A DNA stretch of 64,000 nt from Alkalibaculum sporogenes (GCF_009362815.1 NZ_WHNX01000009.1:62001-126000), one strand, 5' to 3'. Shown: positions 8,439 through 16,929, counted from the first letter of the stretch. Notes: generated by a model from the sequence alone, not told the origin. Translations and numbers: made by a program.

Positions 8439-8831
8439 ATGCCAAGACCAAGAAAATGGAGAAAAGTATGTTGCTTGCCAGAGAGCAACCTGTATGGTCC
8501 ACTTAACGGATCACATATAGAAAATGAAATTATTATAATGACAGTTGAAGAGTATGAAACTATTCGCCTTATAGATCTGGAAGGATTAACCCAGGAGGAA
8601 TGTTCTGAAAAGATGCAAGTTGCACGTGCTACGGTACAGAATATTTATAAAGACGCAAGAAGTAAGATAGCGGAATCCTTAGTCAATGGAAACATACTAA
8701 AAATTGAGGGAGGAGACTATAAACTTTACAGCGAAAATGAACGGGTGAACAGTTGTGGGAGATGCAGAAGAAATAGATGTGGAAGAAATTTTATAGAATC
8801 TGAACAATATGATAATGAGGAGGATACCTGA
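8439..8831 (+). CDS. DUF134 (UPF0251) predicted DNA-binding protein
   Basis: A 130-residue protein of the DUF134 family, recognised by [15 protein letters not shown], the sigma-70 region-4-like helix-turn-helix ([18 protein letters not shown]) and a C-terminal Cys cluster ([11 protein letters not shown]). The family is a predicted transcription regulator commonly adjacent to NifX-like and Mrp genes, so autoregulation of this operon is plausible but not shown. It starts 25 nt after the small Cys-rich gene with GAAGAGGTGA as ribosome site, and its stop overlaps the next start by one base. Confidence 0.9.
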   Translation: MPRPRKWRKVCCLPESNLYGPLNGSHIENEIIIMTVEEYETIRLIDLEGLTQEECSEKMQVARATVQNIYKDARSKIAESLVNGNILKIEGGDYKLYSENERVNSCGRCRRNRCGRNFIESEQYDNEEDT

Positions 8832-9199
8832 TGAAGTTAGCAATACCAGTAGAGGATAAAACCATGGAAAGCAGTGTGTGTATATCATTTGGAAGAACAC
8901 CGTATTTTCTTATATATGATACAGACACAAAGGAAAGTTTTTTTTTAGTTAATAGCGCGGCATCAAGCCAAGGTGGTGCAGGAATAAAAGCAGCACAGAC
9001 TGTTGTAGATACTAAAGTAGAAGCTTTACTTACGCCACGATGCGGTGAAAATGCTGCAGTGGTAATTAAAGCAGCAAATATCAAAATATACAAGACGATT
9101 AAAGATTCGATAGAGAGTAGTATCAATACTTTTATAGAAGGGAAATTGTCATTGCTCGATGAAATTCATCCTGGGTTTCATGGGCATGGAGGCAAATAA
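8831..9199 (+). CDS. NifX/NifB-type (dinitrogenase iron-molybdenum cofactor family) protein
   Basis: A 122-residue member of the small alpha/beta family that includes NifX, NafY and the Mo-Cu-containing orange protein (ORP) of Desulfovibrio. It begins [26 protein letters not shown], with the central ASSQGGAGIKAAQTVVD turn typical of the family. Members bind or shuttle Mo/Fe-S clusters. Here it is sandwiched between the DUF134 regulator and two ferredoxin-type ATPases, as in orp loci. No nitrogenase genes are seen, so a role in nitrogen fixation is not supported. Confidence 0.88.
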   Translation: MKLAIPVEDKTMESSVCISFGRTPYFLIYDTDTKESFFLVNSAASSQGGAGIKAAQTVVDTKVEALLTPRCGENAAVVIKAANIKIYKTIKDSIESSINTFIEGKLSLLDEIHPGFHGHGGK

Positions 9200-9200
9200 T

Positions 9201-10058
9201 ATGAAGATAGCTGTGTTAAGCGGTAAAGGGGGTACAGGTAAAACTCTGGTATCTGTCAATCTGGCTGCAGCAGCAAATGAAGTAGTCTATATTGACTGTG
9301 ATATTGAGGAACCGAATGGTCATCTTTTCTTTAAACCAGAGAAAATTCAGTCGGAAAAAATTTCTATTAAGATCCCATATGTAGATGAAAAACTTTGTAA
9401 TGGCTGCCGAAAATGTGTTGATTTTTGTAAATTTAATGCTTTGGCTTATATAGGTACTAAATTTTTAGTTTTTGAAGAGGTTTGCCATTCATGTGGGGGA
9501 TGCGTTTTACTTTGCCCTGAGAAAGCTTTATTTGAAAGAGATAAAGTTATTGGAGAAATTCAAAAGGGTGTTTCAGAGAATGTGACAGTCATATCAGGTA
9601 TTATGAATACAGGAGAAGCTTCTGGAATTCCGATTATCAAGAAACTTTTGAACGACGTGAATAAAGATGAAAATCATACTTTCATTGATTGTCCGCCTGG
9701 GAGCGCCTGCATTGTTATGGAAAGTATAAAAGATGTAGACTACTGTATTCTTGTTGCAGAACCTACTATTTTTGGTACACATAACTTGAAAATGGTTAAC
9801 GACTTGGTGAAAATATTTAACAAACCATATGGAGTAGTTCTCAATAAATGCCTTGAGGGAGAAAACCCTTCAGAGAAGTTCTGTATAGACAATGGTATCC
9901 AAATACTTGGGAAGATTCCCTTTGACAATGAGCTTGGAACTATTAATTCGAATGCTTTGATCTCAGTCAGAGAAAGCGAGAAATATAAAGACTTGTTTTG
10001 TATACTACTTCAGACTGTGATGAAGGAGGTGCAGCGTGAAACAGTTATTAATTCTTAG
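9201..10058 (+). CDS. MinD/Mrp-type ATPase with inserted 2[4Fe-4S] ferredoxin domain (first copy)
   Basis: A 285-residue P-loop ATPase. The deviant Walker A (SGKGGTGKT, 7-15) opens the protein. A bacterial ferredoxin insert follows, with CNGCRKCVDFC and CHSCGGCVLLC. The second half carries the DCPPGSAC switch region. The start at 9201 has GGAGG ten bases upstream and begins 1 nt after the NifX-like stop. Proteins of this type pair with a homologue and with ORP/NifX proteins in anaerobes and are thought to assemble or insert metal clusters using ATP. The downstream gene is a paralogue and overlaps by 23 nt. Confidence 0.93.
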   Translation: MKIAVLSGKGGTGKTLVSVNLAAAANEVVYIDCDIEEPNGHLFFKPEKIQSEKISIKIPYVDEKLCNGCRKCVDFCKFNALAYIGTKFLVFEEVCHSCGGCVLLCPEKALFERDKVIGEIQKGVSENVTVISGIMNTGEASGIPIIKKLLNDVNKDENHTFIDCPPGSACIVMESIKDVDYCILVAEPTIFGTHNLKMVNDLVKIFNKPYGVVLNKCLEGENPSEKFCIDNGIQILGKIPFDNELGTINSNALISVRESEKYKDLFCILLQTVMKEVQRETVINS

Positions 10059-10920
10059 TGGCAAAGGTGGTACAGGAAAGACTACAATTGCTGGTGCTTT
10101 TATCAAGCTTGCTGATGCTAATGCCTATGCAGATTGCGATGTTGATGCACCGAATTTACATCTAATTATGAATCAGTTTGTGGAGCCGAAAAGAACAGAT
10201 TATTATGGATTGCCTAAAGCAGAGATTAACAAGGATGTATGTATTCAATGTGATCAGTGTAAACAAAATTGCAAGTTCGATGCTATTGATATAGATAATG
10301 TGTATAAAGTGAATCCATTTGATTGCGAAGGCTGCGGAGTTTGTGAGGCTCTTTGCCCTGTTGAAGCGGTTACTTTAAAACCATCTGTAGCGGGAGAACT
10401 GATGCTCTACTTAGATGAGGATAAAGCCTTTTCAACGGCACAGCTTAAGATGGGTAGCGGTACTTCCGGTATGCTAGTTACAGAAGTTAAGAAACAGATG
10501 ACCGCAATTGATGTGGATGCTGAGCTTGCAATCATTGATGGTTCTCCAGGAATTGGTTGTCCTGTTATTGCATCTATTAGCGGTGTTGACATGGTTTTAA
10601 TAGTTGCAGAGCCTTCCATATCTGGTATTAGTGATATGGAACGTATAATAAAAATTGCGGAGACATTTCATACGAAGACAGCATTGTGTATCAATAAATA
10701 CAATATAAATCTCGCTAATACAGGAAAGATAGAGAAATATAGCAAAGAGAAAAGTATTCCATTTGCAGGCAAGATACCTTTTGACTCTAATGCAGTTAAA
10801 GCAATCAACAAGGGTCTAACTATTGTGGAAATGGAATGCTCATCAGGGCGAGCAGTAAGAGAAGTTTTTAACAAGACAATGGATTTAATTTTTGGAGAAA
10901 TAAACAGGTATGAAGCATGA
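10036..10920 (+). CDS. MinD/Mrp-type ATPase with inserted 2[4Fe-4S] ferredoxin domain (second copy)
   Basis: A 294-residue paralogue of the preceding gene. Walker A is SGKGGTGKTT (8-17), the ferredoxin cysteines are CIQCDQCKQNC and CEGCGVCEALC, and the switch region reads DGSPGIGCPV. The GTG start at 10036 lies 6 nt after AAGGAGGTG, inside the 3' end of the first ATPase. The pair probably forms a heterodimer, as described for the ATPases of Desulfovibrio orp clusters. Confidence 0.92.
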   Translation: MKQLLILSGKGGTGKTTIAGAFIKLADANAYADCDVDAPNLHLIMNQFVEPKRTDYYGLPKAEINKDVCIQCDQCKQNCKFDAIDIDNVYKVNPFDCEGCGVCEALCPVEAVTLKPSVAGELMLYLDEDKAFSTAQLKMGSGTSGMLVTEVKKQMTAIDVDAELAIIDGSPGIGCPVIASISGVDMVLIVAEPSISGISDMERIIKIAETFHTKTALCINKYNINLANTGKIEKYSKEKSIPFAGKIPFDSNAVKAINKGLTIVEMECSSGRAVREVFNKTMDLIFGEINRYEA

Positions 10921-11002
10921 TAATAAAAACCGTATTGGAAACACATTAGTTTCTGAGGATTTAGGGAGCAATTTAAAATTTGAATACAAAGGAGTTAGTT
11001 AA

Positions 11003-11842
11003 ATGAGTGAAAATTGTAATGAAAGTTGTAGCAGTTGTGGAGAAGAGTGTGATGAAAGAAAAGAGGTGATGGATTTTTCCGAAAAACTCCATGAATTAAG
11101 CAGTGTTAAGAAAGTAATAGGAGTTGTAAGTGGTAAAGGTGGTGTTGGTAAGTCACTAGTTACATCTATGCTTGCCGTTGCAATCAACAGGATGGGCTAT
11201 CGTTCGGCCATACTTGATGCTGATGTAACAGGGCCTTCTATTCCAAAAGCATTTGGTATAAAGGGTAAAGCTACAGGAAGTGAATTTGGATTGTACCCAA
11301 TTAAGAGTAAGACGGGTATTGATATAATGTCTATAAACCTTCTATTAGAAAACGACTCAGACCCAGTCCTTTGGAGAGGACCAATTATAGCAGGAACAGT
11401 AAAGCAGTTCTGGACCGACGTTATATGGAGTGATGTTGATTTTATGTTTATAGATATGCCGCCTGGTACAGGAGATGTTCCACTAACTGTATTTCAGTCC
11501 ATAGCAGTAGATGGTATTATTATAGTAACTTCTCCCCAGGAACTTGTTTCAATGATTGTATCCAAGGCAGTAAGAATGGCAGAAATGATGAATATTCCAA
11601 TTATAGGTTTAGTAGAAAATATGTCGTATTTTAAATGTCCTGATAATAATAAGGATTACAAGATATTTGGAGATAGTCATATTGAAGAGATTGCTGAAAA
11701 GCACAATTTAAAGGTTCTTGCTAAGTTACCAATTGATCCAAAAATATCAGCAGCTTGTGATAAAGGGATGATAGAGCTTTACGATGGAAATTGGCTTGAA
11801 CCTGTTGTAGAAATTATAGAAAAAATGGAGGAAATAAAATGA
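11003..11842 (+). CDS. Mrp/NBP35-family Fe-S cluster carrier ATPase
   Basis: A 279-residue P-loop ATPase with SGKGGVGKS and the family signatures DADVTGPSIPK and DMPPGTGDV. The N-terminus has a four-Cys motif (C5, C9, C12, C16 in NCNESCSSCGEEC). The usual C-terminal CPxC bridging motif is incomplete here: the sequence reads FKCPDNNKDYKIFG, with only one Cys. In the family that CxxC pair bridges a [4Fe-4S] cluster between two subunits, so this copy may hold its cluster differently. Its stop overlaps the following NifX-like gene (ATGA). Confidence 0.93.
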   Translation: MSENCNESCSSCGEECDERKEVMDFSEKLHELSSVKKVIGVVSGKGGVGKSLVTSMLAVAINRMGYRSAILDADVTGPSIPKAFGIKGKATGSEFGLYPIKSKTGIDIMSINLLLENDSDPVLWRGPIIAGTVKQFWTDVIWSDVDFMFIDMPPGTGDVPLTVFQSIAVDGIIIVTSPQELVSMIVSKAVRMAEMMNIPIIGLVENMSYFKCPDNNKDYKIFGDSHIEEIAEKHNLKVLAKLPIDPKISAACDKGMIELYDGNWLEPVVEIIEKMEEIK

Positions 11843-12198
11843 TAAAAATTGCAGTAGCGAGTGAAAATTTAATGGTGACAGAGCACTTTGGACATTGTGT
11901 CAACTTTAATATATTCGAAACCGAAGAGGACAAAGTAGTAAAGAGTGAGTCCATACCAAACCCAGGTCATAGACCAGGATTCCTGCCAAATTTCCTCAAT
12001 GATATAGGAGTAAATGTAATTATATCAGGAGGCATGGGTGGTGGCGCTATTGAGATATTTAATGAAAAAGGTATTGAGGTAATTGTTGGGGCAAGTGGTG
12101 ATGCTAAAGAAGCGGCAGAAGCATATCTAAAAGGTACTTTAAAATCTACAGGATCTGTATGTCGTGAACATCAACATCACGATGAATGTGATAAGTAG
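11839..12198 (+). CDS. NifX/ORP-family protein (second copy)
   Basis: A 119-residue small alpha/beta protein (MIKIAVASENLMVTEHFGHC) of the same iron-molybdenum cofactor family as the 8831 gene. It contains the conserved TEHFGHC near the N-terminus and ISGGMGGGAIEIFNEKGIEV in the centre. Its tail is His/Cys-rich (CREHQHHDECDK), a possible extra metal site. It is coupled to Mrp by ATGA overlap and is the last gene before the terminator. The Mrp plus ORP-like pairing is the arrangement that points to a Mo- or Fe-S-cluster protein complex. Confidence 0.9.
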   Translation: MIKIAVASENLMVTEHFGHCVNFNIFETEEDKVVKSESIPNPGHRPGFLPNFLNDIGVNVIISGGMGGGAIEIFNEKGIEVIVGASGDAKEAAEAYLKGTLKSTGSVCREHQHHDECDK

Positions 12199-12232
12199 AG
12201 AACAAAATTAATATCAAACATCCCGAAAAGAG

Positions 12233-12283
12233 TTTCTCGAAGTAATAATACCTAAGCTTAGTATTGCTTAATGTTAGTATAAT
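12233..12283 (+). repeat. About 50-bp direct repeat, left copy
   Basis: TTCTCGAAGTAATAATA...TAGTATTG-TTAATGTTAGTA-AAT is repeated at 12723-12772 with only a few differences. The two copies bracket the terminator and the 57-bp hairpin array, about 490 bp apart. Confidence 0.8.
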
Positions 12284-12301
12284 TCTGCAGTTGTGAAGAA
12301 T

Positions 12302-12349
12302 AAAAAAGCTTGGATCCCCTTTATAAATAGGGGGATCCAAGCTTTTTTT
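12302..12349 (+). terminator. Strong terminator of the ORP/NifX-like operon
   Basis: AAAAAAGCTTGGATCCCC and GGGGATCCAAGCTTTTTTT form a very stable stem with a short AT loop and T-run. The A-tract on the other side makes it bidirectional in principle. Confidence 0.95.
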
Positions 12350-12395
12350 ATATATCATTAAAAGTGAGTAATGTATTTATTTTTTTCGTTATTCA

Positions 12396-12536
12396 TTATT
12401 ATGGTCGCCGTGGGCGGCGACCACTACAGGTGGTAATCTATTTTGTGATTTGTTATTATGGTCGCCGTGGGCAGCGACCAGTATGTGGGGTAATCTATTT
12501 TGTGATTTGTTATTATGGTCGCTGTGGGCAGCGACC
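12396..12536 (+). repeat. Three tandem 57-bp units each carrying an 8-bp GC hairpin
   Basis: Hairpin cores lie at 12403-12422, 12460-12479 and 12517-12536, exactly 57 bp apart. They are joined by a shared AT-rich spacer (GGTAATCTATTTTGTGATT). The loop is TGGG throughout. Unit 1 pairs CG-rich arms (GGTCGCCG/CGGCGACC), unit 3 has the compensated pair (GGTCGCTG/CAGCGACC), and unit 2 is the mismatched intermediate. A fourth core lies inverted at 12611-12630. No convincing coding sequence is present. Confidence 0.88.
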
Positions 12537-12610
12537 ACTACGGTTTGGAACAAATAAGGTTTGGGACAAATACGGTTTGAGATTAATTTCATATCATAAT
12601 ATCTGGTAGG

Positions 12611-12630
12611 GGTCGCTGCCCACAGCGACC
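12611..12630 (-). repeat. Inverted fourth copy of the 57-bp-unit hairpin core
   Basis: GGTCGCTGCCCACAGCGACC is the exact reverse complement of the unit-3 core at 12517-12536, about 75 bp further on. The two could also pair with each other over 20 bp. Confidence 0.9.
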
Positions 12631-12722
12631 TGCTGTACTAAAAAAATCAAAACATAATGTTGAAATATAAAACAAAATCATTCCGTACAAATAAGGCTGA
12701 AAGAGGTAAACTTAAAAAGGGG

Positions 12723-12772
12723 TTCTCGAAGTAATAATAGCAAATTCTAGTATTGATTAATGTTAGTACAAT
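12723..12772 (+). repeat. About 50-bp direct repeat, right copy
   Basis: Partner of 12233-12283. See that entry for the shared sequence. Confidence 0.8.
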
Positions 12773-12846
12773 ATGTATAATTATAACATAAATATCCAAG
12801 GAAAATTGTCTTTGGAGGGATTATTAGAAGATAGATTTAGATTATT

Positions 12847-12873
12847 AAGAGCATTGGAAAAACCAATGCTCTT
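12847..12873. repeat. Isolated hairpin in the 12.2-13.0 kb gap
   Basis: AAGAGCATTGG and CCAATGCTCTT form a perfect 11-bp stem with an A5 loop. There is no T-run on the plus strand. The loop gives T5 inside the stem on the minus strand, so it is not a standard terminator. Confidence 0.7.
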
Positions 12874-12889
12874 ATGGTATCACGAATAC

Positions 12890-12908
12890 TTTATCCCGCA
12901 TTAACAGG
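12890..12908 (+). repeat. IS200/IS605-end-like motif fragment
   Basis: TTTATCCCGCATTAACAGG matches the first 19 bases of the longer element at 63487-63640 and a second fragment at 24722. Only this short head remains here. Confidence 0.6.
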
Positions 12909-13014
12909 ACAATTACTTTTTCAAAAGTAACAGCTTTTATTGAATTACATTGGTAAATATTTTAAAGTTATTTGTGACTATAAAATATCTGAAGCCTGAT
13001 AAGGAGTAGAAGAC

Positions 13015-14679
13015 ATGGGTCAAATACATAAGAAAAATAATAAATTGATTTATTTGGCAATTGCGGGTGTAATTCTAATAATAAGTATATTAGCTTACAT
13101 ATTACCATCAGAAAATCTTCGAATATATCAGAGTCCTATATATGATTTGAATCAAAATTGGAGCATTATATCTAAAGAAAAAGTTGCTAGTGATGTTGAC
13201 TTACCAATTAAATTTGATGTAATACCAAATGAAACTTATATAGCTGAGCGTGTATTTGAAGATGATTTTCCCAATTATATGAAACTTCGTATTAGGTCGT
13301 CGATGCAATCATTGAAAGTACTCATTGATGGAGAGGAAATTTTCGCAAGTAAAAAACCGTCATCTGGAATATTGACGAGTCCAGAAGCAAGTGTCTGGCA
13401 TTTTGTGGAATTGCCAGAGGATGTGAAAGGAAAGACTCTTACACTAGTGATGAATTCGCCTGTCAAGGCTTTTTCGGGATTAGTTAACTCTATTTTCTAT
13501 GGAAGAGGAGATTCTCTAATATATGACTTGTTATTTAGTCAGCAAATAGGGCTTATAACTTGGATGCTGATCTTTTTATTAGGAGTAGTAGCTATTATTA
13601 TTTCTTTTTTCTTATATAATATAGGAGATAATAGACTCCTATATCTAGGATTGTTTGCTATCTCAATAAGTTTGTGGATGTTATCTGAAGCAAGGCTATT
13701 GCAGTTTTTTACAGGGAATCGTTTTATTCTTGGCGGCATTAGTTATATGTTGCTTACAATTATGCCTATCCTTCTAATATTGTATTTAAGAGATACAGTT
13801 TTGATGAGATATAGAAAGCTATGTAAAATTTTAGTTTTTATATTTTCTTTGGATTTTATTATCAGTTTATTTCTTCAGCTAATAGGGGTTCTTATATTTT
13901 TTCAGACAATTCAGGTGACAAATAGTCTTATATTTTTGACTGCATTGCTCATTATTTTCCTCTTGATTAAAGAAGTGATACACCATGGTAATGTTAAAGC
14001 AAAAAAATTTCTCCTATATTTGAGTGTGTTCGCTGTTTTAATTATATTTGAAATCATTCAGTTCTATAGTCAAAATTTTGTTATGACATCGTCATATATT
14101 AGAGTAGGAATTATAGTTTTTTTTGGTTTGCTTGCAATTGATTCATGTCATTATATTGATGAATTAATAGGTAAAGAGAAGGAAACCGAAATCTTACGAA
14201 AACTTGCTTACAAAGACATGCTTACTGGTGGACTAAACAGACGGGCTTTTGAGAGGGATGTTGATAAACTTATAAATACTGCTAAAAAAGATTTTCGTTT
14301 AGTAATTCTAGATATTAACGGCCTAAAATTAATTAATGATCAATATGGTCATCAAGAAGGTGATAAGGCAATAATTAGATGTTATCAATATATAAAGGAA
14401 GCTTTTGATATAATAGGAGAGTGTTATCGACTAGGCGGAGATGAATTTGTTTGTATTATAAGGAATATTGAAATGGAAGCGTATGAAAAAGGTATAACCC
14501 TATTTAGAACTAAACTTTTACAGTCTAAGCAGGAATTATTGTATAAGCTCGATGTTGCTATAGGTAGTGATGTCTTTTATCTGAAAGAAGATCATGACGT
14601 CCATGATCTTCTTCATGATATTGATCTATTGATGTATGCAGATAAAAAACGTTTAAAAAGTAATTATCAGCAAGAGTGA
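13015..14679 (+). CDS. Membrane diguanylate cyclase (7TM sensor plus GGDEF)
   Basis: A 554-residue protein. An N-terminal membrane segment (12-29) is followed by an extracellular region of about 150 residues resembling a 7TMR-DISM extracellular domain. Seven or eight membrane helices (about 175-380) come next, then a cytoplasmic GGDEF domain (about 395-550). The active site is canonical (YRLGGDEFV), with DMLTGGLNRRAF at the domain start, so c-di-GMP synthesis is expected. The RxxD inhibitory site just upstream of GGDEF is absent (DIIGECYR at that position), which suggests no classical product inhibition. The start has AAGGAGTAG upstream. It stands alone between gaps. Confidence 0.9.
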   Translation: MGQIHKKNNKLIYLAIAGVILIISILAYILPSENLRIYQSPIYDLNQNWSIISKEKVASDVDLPIKFDVIPNETYIAERVFEDDFPNYMKLRIRSSMQSLKVLIDGEEIFASKKPSSGILTSPEASVWHFVELPEDVKGKTLTLVMNSPVKAFSGLVNSIFYGRGDSLIYDLLFSQQIGLITWMLIFLLGVVAIIISFFLYNIGDNRLLYLGLFAISISLWMLSEARLLQFFTGNRFILGGISYMLLTIMPILLILYLRDTVLMRYRKLCKILVFIFSLDFIISLFLQLIGVLIFFQTIQVTNSLIFLTALLIIFLLIKEVIHHGNVKAKKFLLYLSVFAVLIIFEIIQFYSQNFVMTSSYIRVGIIVFFGLLAIDSCHYIDELIGKEKETEILRKLAYKDMLTGGLNRRAFERDVDKLINTAKKDFRLVILDINGLKLINDQYGHQEGDKAIIRCYQYIKEAFDIIGECYRLGGDEFVCIIRNIEMEAYEKGITLFRTKLLQSKQELLYKLDVAIGSDVFYLKEDHDVHDLLHDIDLLMYADKKRLKSNYQQE

Positions 14680-14778
14680 TATAACACGGCGATGCATATT
14701 AGTTCCTAATGTTTTAATACTTTGAGTAATAGATCTTAATTTTGAGTAAGAAGCTAGAGATAAACAATTCGATAATAA

Positions 14779-15687
14779 CTATGTTTTCATTTTATTTTTA
14801 ATAAAGTTGATAAGACTTTTGGCTTCTTTAGAAGGATGTTCAAACGGTGTACCTATGTAAATTGAAAAGGGAGGTCTTTCGTGAATGGGTACAATTACTA
14901 TAGTTTCATTGCTATCGTATTCAGAAGTGATGCTTTTGCAAAGGCTTTTAGATAATACAGATATACCGAACTTCAAACAAACAAATTGAAAGAGTGCAGA
15001 AGTAGAAGAAACTGTGGCAACAACGTTATCGCTTAATAAATTTTCAAAGCCAAAAGGTGCAAGAGCTTGTTTGTATTCTTCCACACCTTTGTTGATTAAT
15101 ATAATGGATTCATTTTCTAATTGAGATAAATCTACGTTTTTTTGTGAAGCTAAAGGGTGATCTCTGCTACAAATGACACTAAGTTCATCTTCGATAGTGT
15201 GATGTATTATAAAATTTTTCAGGTATTTCATAGAAAATTCTCTAACAATTGCGATATCTGCATTTTCTTCATAAATCTTCTTAATAATTGTTTTTATATC
15301 CTCTTCGGCAATTTTTAAATTAATGTCTGAATTTTGTCTTTTATATTCCATGATAAGACTTGATAGATCATATAAATGCATGACAGGCAATGAGATAATA
15401 TTTATCAATGAATTTTTGTTGTCCAAGTATTTTTGGAGATAATCATTCATATCATTATAAGATTCAACAACCTTCTTTGCATAGGGAATGAGATTCTCGC
15501 CTTCTCTGGTTAAGCTAACATTTCTCGTAGTTCTATGAAATAGTATGACACCTAATTCTTTTTCTAAAGTCATCATATTTTTTGATAAGGTAGGTTGGGA
15601 TATATGCATTTCTTCTGCGGTGGTAGAAAAATGCAATGTTTCAGACAAGGATAAAAAAAAATTTAGAAATTCAATCATCATGTACAT
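14779..15687 (-). CDS. LysR-family transcriptional regulator
   Basis: Winged-helix LysR regulator of about 303 residues. The HTH (FSTTAEEMHISQPTLSKNM) lies near residues 18-36, and a LysR substrate-binding domain covers most of the rest. It is transcribed divergently from the URO-D/aconitase-X/TRAP operon 250 bp away. The family normally senses a substrate or pathway intermediate and activates the neighbouring operon. The start at 15687 (MYMMIEFLNFF) follows GTAGGGATTGG; starts 6 or 9 nt further in are equally possible, and a longer form opening at 15732 adds residues unusual for the family. Confidence 0.92.
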   Translation of the reverse strand: MYMMIEFLNFFLSLSETLHFSTTAEEMHISQPTLSKNMMTLEKELGVILFHRTTRNVSLTREGENLIPYAKKVVESYNDMNDYLQKYLDNKNSLINIISLPVMHLYDLSSLIMEYKRQNSDINLKIAEEDIKTIIKKIYEENADIAIVREFSMKYLKNFIIHHTIEDELSVICSRDHPLASQKNVDLSQLENESIILINKGVEEYKQALAPFGFENLLSDNVVATVSSTSALFQFVCLKFGISVLSKSLCKSITSEYDSNETIVIVPIHERPPFSIYIGTPFEHPSKEAKSLINFIKNKMKT

Positions 15688-15775
15688 CCAATCCCTACTT
15701 CCCATGCTTATTAAATTGCACAAAAATTGCAACTTAATATTATTATAAAATTTAAAAGATTACGTGTCAAATTGT

Positions 15776-15809
15776 ATTTAAAGCATAAAAAAGGATTTAT
15801 TCTTTAAAT
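15776..15809. promoter_or_regulatory. Inverted repeat in the LysR/URO-D intergenic region
   Basis: ATTTAAAG (15776-15783) and CTTTAAAT (15802-15809) are perfect arms 18 nt apart in the divergent promoter region. It is a candidate LysR binding site by position and symmetry only. Confidence 0.35.
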
Positions 15810-15937
15810 GCATATATCTTGAGAGTATTCGAATTGCTAAGCGTAGTTTTAAACTTTATAATTAGATGCAAAGATACAATATTCAATCAAGCAATATTGA
15901 TTGATAAAATTTACAATGAAAAGGAGATGATTATTTA

Positions 15938-16894
15938 ATGGTGACCAAAGAAAGAGATATTATACAATGTGTTTTAGAGCACAAATGCCCTCCTCGTTTT
16001 CCTGTAAATGGAATACAATTAGATTTTGTGCCTTGGGAACACAGTCATGAACCACAAGGAGGGTATGATTGGTTTGGTGTTCATTGGACCAAAGAAAAAG
16101 ATGGGACACAAGTTGTAACTCAGGGTTTTAAACGTCTCAATGATATCTCAGAATGGAAGGAAAAAGACATTATGCCAAAACTGAATTTATATGATTGGGA
16201 AGAACATGCAAAATCGGTAACCTCTGTTTGGGACAGAGAAAATTATTTCCAAATGATTAAAGTGCAAAGCGGCCATTTCGAACGGTTATACAGTATAGTA
16301 GGTTTTGAAGATGCACTTATATCTTTTTATGAATCTGAAGAGGATGTAATGGAATTCTTTGAAGCTTTGACACAGACAAAATTAGAAATCATTAATCGAG
16401 TTAAAAAGTACTACAATCCCGATGTTTACAGTCAACATGACGATTGGGGAACCAACCTAAATATGTTTTTCAAACCTGATATGTGGCGGAAATTTATTAA
16501 ACCTCATGTGATGAGATTAGTTGATGAATGCCATAAATTAGGAATGTACTATGAACAGCATACCTGTGGTCATGTCACACCAGTTATTCAAGATTTAGTG
16601 GAAATTGGAGTAGACATGGTAGAAATCCAATCTTGCAATGATTTAGAATATATCAAAGAAAATTTTGGAGATAAATTAATCCTAAGAGGTTGCTTTAATG
16701 GACAGATCATATCTAGACCAGATGTAGGAGTAGAAGAAGCAAGAAAATCCGTCCGATATACTATGGAAGTGTGTGGAAAAAATGGAGGTTTCTTACCTTC
16801 GGTGGTCTGGGGAATAAAAGATCCACTTGTTTTGGAGGCAGTAAAGGATGAAATGTCAAAATGTGAGATGGAGTTGTGTATTGGATCTATATAG
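15938..16894 (+). CDS. URO-D-family protein (MtaA/MtbA-like corrinoid methyltransferase candidate)
   Basis: A 318-residue protein of the uroporphyrinogen decarboxylase superfamily, in the branch used by methyltransferases. It has YYEQHTCGHVTPVI, the HxCG zinc motif of MtaA-type enzymes, near residue 208, followed by an acidic MVEIQS and RGCFNGQ. The usual third zinc Cys near the C-terminus (SPGC-type) is not visible; the matching stretch reads FLPSVVWGI. It is the first gene of the island, with AAAAGGAGATGATT as ribosome site. No corrinoid protein or haem-synthesis genes are nearby, so methyl transfer in a catabolic pathway is likelier than haem synthesis, but the acceptor must be encoded elsewhere. 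Confidence 0.82.
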   Translation: MVTKERDIIQCVLEHKCPPRFPVNGIQLDFVPWEHSHEPQGGYDWFGVHWTKEKDGTQVVTQGFKRLNDISEWKEKDIMPKLNLYDWEEHAKSVTSVWDRENYFQMIKVQSGHFERLYSIVGFEDALISFYESEEDVMEFFEALTQTKLEIINRVKKYYNPDVYSQHDDWGTNLNMFFKPDMWRKFIKPHVMRLVDECHKLGMYYEQHTCGHVTPVIQDLVEIGVDMVEIQSCNDLEYIKENFGDKLILRGCFNGQIISRPDVGVEEARKSVRYTMEVCGKNGGFLPSVVWGIKDPLVLEAVKDEMSKCEMELCIGSI

Positions 16895-16929
16895 TGAAGA
16901 AAAAATTAATTCGGGTGAGGTGTTGAAGA

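Noticed and set aside
8831-12198. Nitrogen-fixation cluster
   Set aside because: NifX-like proteins and Mo-linked genes are present, but no nifHDK or nifB; the ORP/Mrp-type arrangement explains them better.
12396-12536. CRISPR array
   Set aside because: The palindromic units recur every 57 bp, but the spacers are near-identical to each other and there are no cas genes.
12364-12609. 81-codon plus-strand and 67-codon minus-strand frames over the 57-bp repeats
   Set aside because: They are repetitive translations of the hairpin units, with no ribosome site and no domain; the 57-bp period (a multiple of 3) keeps frames open by chance.
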